Shown: positions 25,301-38,200 of the stretch, one piece after another
Layout of the letters: the number at the start of each line of letters is the position of its first letter
Position numbering within the stretch: the stretch's first letter is position 1
Origin: Neelides folsomi
Lineage: Eukaryota; Arthropoda; Collembola; Neelipleona; Neelidae
NCBI GenBank assembly: GCA_034687125.1
Contig: JAQGBZ010000064.1
Location: forward strand, 173,655 to 237,654
Length of the DNA stretch: 64,000 nucleotides
Direction of reading: 5' to 3'
Made by a program: the position numbers and the translations under genes
The notes under the pieces: model-generated
The model's database searches: none
What the model saw: only the letters and a program-made list of their open reading frames with translations
Told to the model about the DNA's origin: nothing

Positions 25301-28300
25301 CCGGCGGTAATAATAGGGCTGCCGTTGCCACACGCAATATTATCTTCAATTCAGACATGTTACGTATGCATTTTTCTTTACTGCCATATTCATAAATTCA
25401 CTTGCGCTTTTTCAACCTCATCATTCTTAACCCGTGCAATCCCCTCCCCCACAACTACTAAACCTTGAAACAAAAGATTTTGTTCGCTCGACATTTAATT
25501 TTTTCTATAATTTCAACTTTGGAGTTTTGGAATTTTATTATTACAGTATTTCATTATTTTACTTATTTCCGTTTCGAATCTTTAACCGGTAACTGAAGCC
25601 GTAATTTTATATGGGAGTTTAAACGTGAATCGGGGGATTGAAAAGGTGAGCTTAATGAGAGTTAATGAGAAAGTCATTAAAAGGATCACATCAATAAATT
25701 TGGTCAGAGTTTGCTCCACTCCTTCGCCGGCAACTTCTAATTAAGAAGATGAAGGAGGGGTGAAGGAGCCGTCGTGTGGATTTTCTTATGGAAATTGTAT
25801 AAATACAACTGACCGCTTCCACTTCTGTCCAACTTCTCCCTCAGGAGATTCAACTCACAAGAGAAATGAATGGAGAATGGAGAGGGCTGTGAGCTACTCA
25901 ATAGATAACTTTTGAAACCATATTACCAGCCGACTACTTTTATAACATACGTATTATTATAAAAGCTCATGTCTGCACCATTCGTCTCCGTTGCGGTATG
26001 GAAGGTAATTAAGGGAAGGACTTGAACTCCTATTTCACTCACTGATCAAATTAAACCATTTAATTGAACATTGTTCTTTCACCAGAATCATAATTACTTC
26101 TTTCATCAAATAAGTCCCTCGGACACATCCATGCACAATGAGCAGTATGACGAGGTTGTGAAGTGAGCAGACAATCAGCTTGATTCCTAGCCATTTTCCC
26201 CTTTCAATTTAATTTAAAGTTCAAAAGAACCATCTGGGGCTTCTGAGGACGCGCGACGCTAAATTACATTGTTGGATAATTTTATGTTCACCAATTTCAA
26301 CATCTCTCCCTGTCCCCTGTCCTTCCTCCTTCACAACTTGCACTCAAAAACGTATGTAAAGAAAAGGACACACGTATTGGCATTCAACTCCAATGGCTCA
26401 AAAGAGAAAAAGTGTAAATGAAATAGGAATTCTAATGGATAAGATCGGACCCCTATTACAATTCCAATTACACTTCTGTATGAAGATAGGAAGGAAATAA
26501 TGGAAACGGAAAAACTTCTTTCCTCCTCTTCCAGTACCCCAAAGGCTCTTATTTCGTATTCCAGTTTTTAATGTCCTCATTTTGTATTCATGTGGAACTC
26601 TGGGCCCTTAAAAAACTTAGAGAAAGAGAAATTAAAAAAAGAATCGTCCTTTCCTTGAAGTGACAGGGAGTTAAGGGAAAGAGATTATCGAAGTCTCTGA
26701 GGAAGGAAGGTCCCTCAAGATCGTTCCAGATTAAGAAAATGGTTCTCAAATTATTACCTAACCCTCTACTTCTCCCTCCCCCTTCCTCTCCCATACGTGA
26801 TTCTTTTACTCTCTTTGTTCTCATTACCATGTTCTTCTTATTGCCACAAGATTCTATATGGCACAATTTGAGGTAGAATCCGACAAAGTGGGGCTCCTTA
26901 CGTTTACAACTTAAACCTTTGAGCTTTCACGTCCAACGTCCTGCCCTTTGGCCCTTGAATGTAAGTGAAATTGGAGATTTAGCGGGTAAATGATGATGTG
27001 TCTCTCAATGGTCTCACTGCCACTCTGCCCTACTCAGCTACGAGACTTTGGTCATTACGCCACAGAGTTCCACACATCAAGGGACACACGGACATAAATC
27101 TATTAAGGGCCAAAGGGGGTGTAAAATGAGAGGTTTAGCATTATCTCTTGAGATGCATAATATATAGACGTGCAGGTAATAATGATGATGATGGAATAGA
27201 GAATATCATACAAGCTCACATTCACTCACAGCTACACCCACCCTACCCCATTATTAAATGTTTGGTATAATTATGGATAATAGCGGCTCAGGTTGGAACC
27301 CGAATTAAGAGCTAACCTTCCCCTCTAATTCTAGTTCAAAGGGAGAAGAGATATTATTGGGGGGATTGGAGCAGTTATTATAAGGATTCTCATCCTTACA
27401 TGCCCTTTAGCTAATCACTTATTATTTAAGCTGCGAGAGAAGTTATTTCCTAATAGATAGGACTGGAGGCAAAGTGAATTTCTCCTTGTTTCTTTTTCAT
27501 CAGTGGATTCGGGTAAATGGGTTTTTATCTCTCAGCTCCCATATTTTACCAAAGGAGATTTAAGGCTCTAATAATAATTAGACTCGAGGGATGGTTTTAA
27601 TGATAGCTTCTCCAATCCGTTCGCCACTGATACTCCGATCCTATTCCTCCATCTCCTATCAATCATTAAGGGTAGTTGATCGGACGGCCGGCCGGCACAC
27701 ACACTGCCAACTACCAAAAGACTACCAGTTTCCATCCCAAATCAGGTCTTTCCTATAATTATAAAGAGAGGAATCTTAAAGCCCGGTCATAATAAGCATG
27801 TAATGGGAGGGATCGTAATGCAAGGGAACTTGGGCCGGAGGATAGTCAGGTGCGAAAACGAAAATCAATCTCTGTTTAGCATGGGAGACACGAATGAATT
27901 ATTCAACATTCGACATTCATCATCTGCATACCTTCCCATTCTTCTCCCGTGTTCAACCACTCAAACATTAAAATCCCCTATGCGTACTATCAATACTATC
28001 AAACGCACTCATACTTATATCAGTATTACACATATCAACCTATTTGTGCTATTTCCTTTTATTATTTAGTCGGCTTGATCTTGGTAATGTAAAGTCAGTA
28101 AAATGGCAGTGGCTGGCCAACTCTAAATTCCCTCTAGACATTAGGAGCGAAAACCTTCTGACTCACTTCCAGTCGACAGCCATCAATCATCCATTAATAT
28201 TAGCATTATTGCATTATGTGTTCAAACTTGAAGGGGAAGAGAAATGAGATGAAAAATGACCACATGAGCCTGTGCATAAAGTAGAGGAAAATGTTACCCT

Positions 28301-31300
28301 AATTGTTCGTCAGGTTAATTTGTGTTCGAGTGAATTAAAAGGACTCGATGAAAGGTGATAAGCATAATATTAAAGGAGCTCCAAGTGGAGTTAAATGGTC
28401 TACAAGGCATCAATGCTGGCGGATAAGGACTGTGTGAAACTCGTATTGGATTGCATTCTGCGTGTGAATTGTCTTATTGCCATTAAGAGGCAATAAAGGA
28501 AGATTCGTTCGTCCCGTGTCTGGCGATGGGCCTTATAGAGGAACAAATGGATTTATTGGATTCAAATTCACGGCAAATGGGAGACAATTACCATCAAAAT
28601 AATAAATTCTTCCCTCATGGCCCGTCGCTCATTGACTTACATTATTGGTATTGGCCGGGGGAAGAGACAGGTTATATGGGATTATTATCTGTTTGTAATT
28701 TAGTTTAATTATGAGGACACAAGATGGTTAATGGTCTAAACGCATCCGCATAGTACGTTACACATATGACGGTCGTGTAATGGGGAAATGTTTATTACCT
28801 CGCAGAATCGAGTGAGATAATATTGTGAATTTAACAATGAGCTTTCCTATAGATTACATACATGCATAAAATACGCATATTTACGTATCTTTGGTGTATC
28901 TCTAATGTGCTTTAACTATGTATTAGGCTTATGCGTTTGATTGTGAGTTACACTTCTTAAAGGTGTATTTCGCACATTGACCCCTATGTTTTGTCTGCCT
29001 TGGACCTGCGAGCGGTATGTTGCTTTGACCTTTAACCATTTTCACTCACAATTCGTGTTGATCTTAACACATTTTTTGGGTGTGCTGGAATTTTTTGACA
29101 TTCTGGAATCTCAGCAAGTGTCACAACTGTGAGCGGGTTTTTTTCTTAAATAAAAAATTCCCATCGTTTCCCATGCATAAGAGTAGGTGGGTGCTGAAAG
29201 GGAATGACGATCACAGTGTTTTCTCTTTCGTGGCCAGTATGTTGGCACAAGTTTGAGGGAGTCAGTGGCTAAGACTTCATTTCCTGTCGATAAGTACCGT
29301 GTGTGTGCTCACATAATGCCCACGGTGGCTCAGTCTTCCTTAGTTCATCCATGGATATTGCTCGAGATGACTCCTCAGTTTCCATTGTTGTCCTAAGCTT
29401 CACCTAAGCCTTACCAAAAGAAAAAAAAATGAGCAGATCTCATGGCACAAGATGAGCACAGATTGGGAGCGAGCCTCAATTTCCCTCCTCGCTGGGATTT
29501 ACCAACATTATCTTATTTAGAAAAGGAAAAAACTGGCAGACTCATCGGAAGGGCAGTGGGAGAAAAAATTCGGTCGCCGCCGCTCCATTCAACATGTGTA
29601 CTTTTGTAGCTCGTGATTAGTTACAATCAGAGATTGGTCCTTTAGTTACATCACGTATAGGTTTAATCCTCTCGTACGAACCGTCTCTTCAATCTCCCCG
29701 ATAGCTTTCATAAAAACCTCGTCTCATTCGACTCTAATAACCAAAATAACTAAACGGACGACATTCGCCCCATGGATCAATATTCAGAAAATATTCAACC
29801 AACTCTTTGGTTTAACAAATTATATTTGGCCAACCAACTGGAAAAATTCAAAAGTTAAACCTCGTAAATTCAAATAGTAAATACGTATCTTCCCACAATT
29901 CAGGTGCAATGAAAATCACAATAGACTAACTGGCAGGAATCGTTCATAAATATAAACACGCATAAAATATTTCTCGTCGTTTAGCTCAAGTTCACGCATA
30001 TGGGATTTTTAAATAACATTTGAAGAATAAAACCCCTTTGAGTCTTAAGCTTCTCTTTTTGCCTCTTCAGGTTTACATTCTCCCATATTTCCTTTTTCAC
30101 TCGCACTTGACTCAATGATCCATTGGCCAAGTGGGGAATGTATCTCAAAAAGGAATAAATGTAAGGAGCTTCAAGCCCTAGCTCCCACCTTCATTTCTTT
30201 CACATACGCATTGTTTGGGTCACGTACCTTCATCGCCTTCTTGCCCCCTGGTCGAGGGCTCAAAGGAATGGCTTTTTAGGGCAAAACCTCCAACATCTGA
30301 CGGATTTAACTAGAAACCCAGCAGGGATTGATCTCACTCCTAATTTGAAATTTATTACTCTCACCTCCTCCATACTTCTTAATATATGACTACTTTTTCT
30401 TTCATTCTTTTCTCTCACTTCCACGGCCGTTCCTTGTAAAGGAATAAACATATTAAACCGCTTTTCTGCTTCTCTCATCCCGTTCTTTCTTCTCTGCCAC
30501 ATCAATCTTTCAGGAATATTAAAAGAAGTGCATTAGACATCCAAGGACCATTCGCACACTTCAATGAGTTACTGTTTTAAAAGAATGTCGGATCTACAGT
30601 AAGAAAATATGGCTTTAATAAGGCGGATAATGACTACAATGGTGCATATGACGAAAGTATAATTTTAGCAAATGCATCAGGAAGGCATGTTGAGTCCATC
30701 AGGTAACAATTCCTAACGATCCCCGTCATGAGAGATGTCATGAATTAATTTATAGCGATAAGAATGAAGAACACATCTTTTCTTTTATCTCTTCATGAGT
30801 CGTCTCTTAGGCTGAACTTGAATGAGTTTGCCATGACTTGACTCTGATACTATTTTAAGAGATTCGTAACTAATAAGGAAGGAGTAGCCCCAGCCCTGCC
30901 ATTTGTTCTCCAAGTCATCCGTGCATTACTCCACAATGGCCCATGTTCCACGAGTGAGTGACTCAAAAGGAGGAACTTGTCATAGGAGTCTTTATTGGAA
31001 TTTGCTTCAAATTCTCGAAACAATGAGGCAGCAAATTGAAACTTCTCATCTTCCCTTCCCCAACCTTTAAGTTAAAGGCTTGAACTGATCGGAATCAGAG
31101 AGAAGTAATGAAATATCCCGCTAATAGATTCAAACTTACGAGTCAATTCATGTGAGCGGCATTGCGGACAATGGTAATGACAGGAGACGGAGGGAATGAA
31201 AAGATCTTCTCGTTCCTCCGACCATTCCTACTTCAAATCGAGATATCCATCCAAATTCAATCGGATGGTTGACATCCGAAGCGTTGAACTTTGAATAAGG

Positions 31301-34300
31301 AATCGTGATTCGATGAAGTTCTTAATAGATTCCAATCGATTGCAAGGAATAGACCAACTCAGAAGCACCGCAGATCCCTCAAGATCAACATTGAAAAGTA
31401 CTTTTTAAATGTTCCATTGTCGTTTTTACTTTACAGTGATCAATTGATCGATCTATTTATCAATTGTAAGTTGTATTAGTATTTTAGTATGGCTTACCTA
31501 ATTCAATTCCTCTCTTGAATTTAAATAGAATCGCTAATAATTTATTCTTCTTTATGCATAAAAATCGTACCTAATTGTATTGAAACTTCTATCTGTATAA
31601 GTATTTCTATAAATTATGATAGATTTGATATACCTAGTAGCAAAAAAAAGAAGCGAATTGAATTAGAGTCTATCTTTACCAAATGGATATTTAATGCATA
31701 AAGATATTGGTTATAGATGTACCTTTTAGATATTGTAAGATAAGACGAATTTGAATATTCAAAGTTTGCAGAAGCCATAGGAGTATTATGGGAGGAAGAC
31801 CTTTGTTCCTATATTGACATGATGAGATGCTGATGGTCATGACTCTCCACTCTGACATGACGAGAGAATAGGGAAAGATGCTAGCCGGAGCTTCCTCACA
31901 GTCCGCCGACGGGATCGGTAACCGAAGTGATTGTCAGGCAGAAATACACACACAATGCGATTCCAATCCTCCGTCGATGTCCAACCAGAAGAGAAAAAAA
32001 TCATTCCTTAGTGACTTCGGACGGCGAGTGACGGACCTAACGGACCCGCCGTTGACTCCTTAAATATCCTCATAACCAATAATGTATTTTTAAAATGCCC
32101 ACGTACATTTGTAGCCGCGTGCAGCATGGATCGAGGATTTTTTGTGTACTTATTGTACGCGTTTAGCTCCATGATTGAGTGACAGGGAAATTTTCAAAGG
32201 GCCTTTTCCTCCCAGCCTCTGTCTTTCCTTTCGACGGCCAATTCGTCAGGAGAAAAAGGGGAGGCTTCCGATAAGAAACTATTTGACTAACATGGGATCT
32301 TCCGTGAGCGGGCGCACGTGAACGCATATAACACCCAGATGCGCCCTCAATTTATCTATGTATAGATAATAGAGAACAGGCAATGAGGGCCAAGGTGAGC
32401 ATTTAACTAACCATCCGAGCGACCAAACCCATGTATTTACTTTACCTCACGCTACCCATCAAAATTTATAATAGAGGTGAAAAAGGCGTCTGAGGGTCCG
32501 AGAAACTTATTATAGGAAATCTATTGGCCTAAACTAAAAGCACACACGGAGGTGTGAGGAGAAGTTCTAAGAAGGTAATTCATCTCTTCTCCGTTGATAT
32601 CTGACATAATGGGGGAAGGGAGCGATTAATAATAATTTTCTAATAAGAGGAACATGATCAGTTATTTGAACGTGAGGGATGAAAAAGTGTTTGTAAAGGA
32701 CAACGCATCCGCCCGAACCGCCGACCTTAATAGATTATCATCTCCTCATCTTCTCATATACCTCGCACGATTTGAAAGAAAAGTATCTCAACATTACATG
32801 AGAGTGCATTATAAAGCATAGAGCACATACATTGCACGAGCTCTATATACAATACCGGCTTCCTTACCAACTTGTTGATTGGGGATGAGGGTGAAGACGC
32901 GTGTGGATTCCATTACTTTATGGTAAAGTTACCGTATGTATACAAGCTATCCTTACCTGATAAACTTATTACCTTCCTCCGTGTAATTTACTCCTAATCA
33001 ATGGCTTAATAGTGGATTGGAAAACCATGAAGGTGTGTTTGTATGGGAAGTCATGAAGTGTAAAGCATGAGGGAATTGATTTTGCATCTTTTTTTATGTC
33101 TTCATCTCCTCCCCGACCAGTCATCAGCTACTTGCGTAATTGAATGCATTAGCGAGGAATTGGAGAGGAAGCTTGGGCTTATTGGAATTTCCTATAAAGT
33201 GGAGTGAGATTATAATCGGCCACTCGTGATTTCTTTTAAGCTGAAGCTTCTCTCAGCCAGTCAGTGACTTTTACACTCCTTGATGAATGGGGCAGGTTGG
33301 AGGTTCGGGTTTGAAATTGAATTTTCCCAATTCAATCTCTAAGCTTCTCCGCTTCCTTTTGTTCTCATTCCCATAATACGCGGATCATTTCCACTCTCGC
33401 TGGTTCGGAATGAAAGATGGGTTTTGGTCAAACACGTCTGAGAAGGAGCGATTAGAAAAAAAGATTATTTTGACATTAGGGAAACACTGTGAAGTCATTT
33501 CGAAGGCTCATTAGACTTAAAGCCTTGTTCTGTTTCTTCATCTCTGCATCCAAAAACATCCTTCTATTGAAGCCCAATTCGAGTTCTCCTTTCGCGCCGA
33601 CTTGTCAGTTGGGAACAGAGATTCCACTTAATTGAGCTTTCGCGAAGGTGTGAGAGAAAAACGTGAATTCAAATTCTCTTGTCTTACATTAAGTAATGCA
33701 GGGTGGAAATGAATCGAAGAGGATCAGAATCACGTCGATGAAAAAAAATAATCGAGATTTAACATATCATGGCCTGCCCATTGTCTATTTTGTAATTGAG
33801 GAAGGTGAAGTGCAAAAGTTGCAATTTGCTCATCTTTGAGCCAAGAAACCACCTATACATACAGAACGAACATTTCGGTCTTTAAGCCGTTAAAAGTTTG
33901 GCCCTTGGGGAAATTAATCGGCTCGCTTAGAAACTTCAAACCAATTGAATTGCTTTGTCCGTTCGAGTCTGATCAAACCCAGCCATTGGATGAATGCGAA
34001 CATCCCAATTTTTATTACTCACAGAAAAGTTCCTAGAAGCTCATGAAGCTCATCAGCCTCATGATGATGAAGGTCCCTCTTGTGCTATTGAGATCTAATA
34101 GGCCTCGATGACCATAAGAGAACTTCAACAATTGACTGATTGTTATTTATCAGGAAGAATAAAAGGGTTGAGCAGCCCATAGGGCCAATTTACTTTGCCG
34201 CTTCGAGGGAAATGGGCGAGTCTTTCAATCTAAGCCGTTTTCCTTACTTGAATTTTGATCAAATTCTGCCTCTTTCGCTTTCATGCAAAATCCGTGTTAT

Positions 34301-35220
34301 TTCATTGTAGCCGTCGAGTCTCCCTCGGAGAATTGCGTGGAGGATTCTCCAGAGCCCTCGGCTCCTTTTTCCCTCCCTCCCTTCTAATTTCCTTTTATTT
34401 CACCGATTACATGATGATTTCTTTATACTTTATTTCCCTCAGCGCCTTGATGACATAGAAGGAATATGCGGAAAATTCTACTGGCTCATTCGAATCTTTA
34501 TGTCTTGGAATTTGCATGTGTAAAGGAGACATAACTAACACATGTTCCTCGGCTTGATCGAATAGATGGCAAACAAGGTTCAATACTTATTTGCCAATTT
34601 CATGCCTTGTTCAACACCAAATAATGTTGAGGCATCTCATTTGAATTCTCAGGTGGATGATTCGTTTCATCTGAAACAGTAGAACTTTTTAGGTATTTAT
34701 AGGCAATCAAACGAGACAGAAGGAGAATCCGTAATGTACTTTCCACACTTACCTCAACTTTCCATCCGACCAAACATGAATGTGCTAACAGGCAAATACA
34801 ACCATTTTGATATTGTCTCTCGCATGCAAGTTTGTACATGGCTAATTTTTCCTCCTGCACACGCACTCAGCACACAGAAATAAAATTACATTGGGAGCCG
34901 AAACGTCGGCAGTTTTGAATTCATGTTTAACATCCATGCATAGTTATTCCTCGACTAGACGACACTACCGTTTGCAATAATGTACACATTTCCCCTTGAC
35001 CAACCTGAGCGTACCTGAGAAAGAATTTGTCAATATTTCCCTCGCGCGGCGGATGGTCAAAGAGGCTTAAATTAAAGAAAATCAAGAGCAGCGAAGTCGG
35101 AGGTCTTGGAGTATTTACAAATTTACAAGGAGCCCTTCTGTTCTCCCACTGTCTTCTCCCATAATGGAGATGGTAAGTAGGAGTGACAAACAATGAGTAG
35201 GTAAAGGTAAATGATTGAAA

Positions 35221-35284
35221 GTCCGGCCCTTCGGTACGAAGGCCGCGGATGACAGAAGAGCTTGACATTGTCGAAGGGCCCGAC
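35221..35284. repeat. 13-bp inverted repeat, GC-rich
   Basis: GTCCGGCCCTTCG at 35,221-35,233 pairs with CGAAGGGCCCGAC at 35,272-35,284 with a single mismatch and a 38-base spacer. A second small stem nests on the right side (CATTGTCG with CGACAATG). Its function is unknown; its GC-richness stands out against the neighbouring sequence. Confidence 0.75.
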
Positions 35285-38200
35285 AATGGGACGAATCTCT
35301 CATGGAGCATCTGCCAGATAAGTCGCTGGTAAAGGAGTTCCTTCGGGCTGAGAGAGGAGACAGGGATGATACGATGATGATACGGGTATCTTCTCTAATC
35401 CAAGGAACCGGGTTTAACGAGCCCATGTGTCCCCAACCGAAAGATCCATCACCTCGAGGCTTAAATGAGACCCTGAGAGATAATAATGAAATAACATGTG
35501 GACACTTGGTTTCCAGTAGACTAAACTCTGTGTATGCTAAAAGGATTACTTCATCCTCTCTTTTGGTATCAAGGAAAGTTTAAGAAGGAAAAGGGCCTTC
35601 ATTTTTCTCTAGAAAATAATCCAAATTCTCAACGGTTCACATTTTATAATGTCAACTACTTATGTACTCTTATAGGTAAAAAAGCAGAGGACCCACAAAC
35701 ACACAAGTAAAATTATACATACTGTGACAGTTGGACTGTGAAGCTCAAATATGAAATCTGTTTAAATTCATATGATATAAAAGTTATAAAGACCGTTGGG
35801 AAAGGGAATCAAGTATGAAAGGGAGTGATAAGGATTTAAGAACAATGACACGAATTGTGTTCCACAGCAGAGGCAAAGCTCATAAGAAACCCATATAAGA
35901 CTTTATTCCCAACAATCTGGCTGGTGATTATATAAGAGATAAATCCTGTAAATTCTTTGACGATTTACATTATGAACGGCCCAAGGAGCCGCTGAGGGGC
36001 GATTTAAGGGAGCTCGAGACCCCCTTGTGTTTCTAAATGTGGAAACGTAACAAAAACGAGTAATTAGCTAAGGGTGTTTAATGTTATAGAGGAGAGACAT
36101 GTTTTAAAAGCATCAAGTTTTATGTCTTTTCCTCATATTCACCACACTCCTTCATCTGTATTCGATGACGAGGGGGCTGACAGAGAGTGACAGAAGAGAC
36201 GGAGAGGCGAGGCCTTAAACACTTTTTTTCTATAGCTGGTATTGGAATCCTTCTAAGCAGGGAAAGGTGTGACTGCCGCCGCCAGGCCATCTCCTCCACA
36301 CACTCGACTTGAATTTGAAAACAGGACTAGGCACTTAAAACATGTTGGGGTTTGAGGGGAGACAATTAGCCTGGCGGAGTCTCCGCCGGACACTCGGCCG
36401 GCTCCCCGATAAACTCCAAACCTCCTTCGGAATCCCAACGACTTCTAATGATCCACTCGAACAGTCCATCACCCCTGCTCCCGGCAAGATAATAAAGCGG
36501 AGAGACACTAATAGTGTATTTACCCAATTGTCACTTGTACTCCCAAACAAAAGAAGAGCCAAACGAAGACTAATATCCCTGACACGGCTTAATATATGCG
36601 GGGGCCTTACATTTCGGACCAAGGATCGGGACAATTAAGGCAGAGAGAGTCATTATGACGCAAATGACCTCTTTGTACCCTTTTGCTCTTCTACTGCTCC
36701 AGCCACCACCCTAATGAAGATGTCAATTCTGTCTCATTAAGGGAGAAAAGGAAGCCAAGATTTATTTCAAGACTTCTGTACGCAATTGAATTAAATACTT
36801 TCCCCTTTTTACGCAATGAAGGGCAATTAAATCTTCTTATATGACGATGTGCATCTTTGTATTATTCCCACACCAAATAAGATTAAAAATGACAAATCAT
36901 GGAAGAAGAATTGGAAGCATTTGAATGTTTGTCAACACTTAAATAGTTTTAAAGTAATGGAAACAATTTGCGAAATAAGTCTTGATGAAAATTTCCTGCT
37001 CCTCTGCTTATGAGAGGAACGTGAGGGTGAAACTCCGTTTGGTTACAAGAGAATCCGTAGTTAGAAAAAGTGTAATCTGAGTCGTAAATGTAATTTCCTT
37101 GTAATGATGACTTCGAACATGTCGAATTAAGCTTGGATAAAATACGCTGAATAGAAGTTTCTTCGTCCAAATGAAAAATAGGAAATTGGCTCATAATGGG
37201 ATTCGCAATGGTGGGATAAAAGAAAAAGTTTCGGGGTTGAAAAGCGACCGTTTTACCATTCTTGGAACTTCCCGTCATCAAATTCTGGAATTGCACTTTG
37301 GGGCTTAACAACATCCGCAACGAGTCGGAACTCGGCCCTTAAACCTCTTTGACATTTCATTGTCTTTTCAAAAACAATTATTCTGATGCTAATTATTGGA
37401 TAAGGATCCTTCGTTAATTTTCTAAATAAATAATGGTGCAAATTTTCCTTTGCGTTTTCATTGTTTTCACTTACAATTAAATAATAAAACTGCACTCAAG
37501 TTCATTTCCTTCGCTCGTGTCCTAAACATCCCACTCTCAATTAATTTTATATGCAAGTGTGGCGATCTAAAAGTAAATGAGGAATTGAGTAAATGGAAGC
37601 TTAATTAGTATGAACTAATGAACAATGCACTTAACGCGGCACAAAATTTAGTGATTGAGCTAACGTGTAAAATCTCCTATAATATTCAAATGCTCCTCTC
37701 ATTAATTCTCCAAGTAGGATTTAGGTTGTTGTTGTAAGTGAGGTATTCATGTCACGGTCCTTCGCGTTTGTCTCTGCTATTTAAAAACGTCTTTTTTTCT
37801 ATTCCGTTGTGAAGTTAATCACAGGGGCATTATTTTATGATTAGAGGTGAGTCGGAGGTTCTGAGATTCTAATTCCTCCATTGTCTCTTCCTCAAATGGT
37901 GGAAACATGGAATGGGAAATGAAGAGTCAACAAAACTGTCTTTTTTGTTCACAACTCAATGACTTGGAAGTTGGAAGTGGCATCACAAATGTCCCCAATT
38001 TCCTGTCAGATCCTCCAAAGCCAATAGTAAATCCGTAACAATAGACACGTTCTCGTACTTTTGTGCATTTATTTCGCGAATTGGAGAATCAAGCGCTAAA
38101 AATAAATGACAATTGTAATTGAAAACTATTAAATGCATTTTATTGCTTAACGTTTAACTGGATAATTGTCACAAGATTTATTGCCATTAGTCAAACTGAT

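Noticed and set aside
27685-27696. CGGCCGGCCGGC palindromic GC run
   Set aside because: Striking in AT-rich DNA but short, with no associated element.
35297-35387. Protein-like plus-strand segment containing PDKSLVKEFLRAERGD with a possible donor
   Set aside because: No convincing acceptor between the preceding stop and the segment, and no recognised family; the overlapping minus-strand frames are equally open.
36253-36638. GC-rich patch open on both strands
   Set aside because: Open frames on both strands follow from the base composition; none resembles a known protein.
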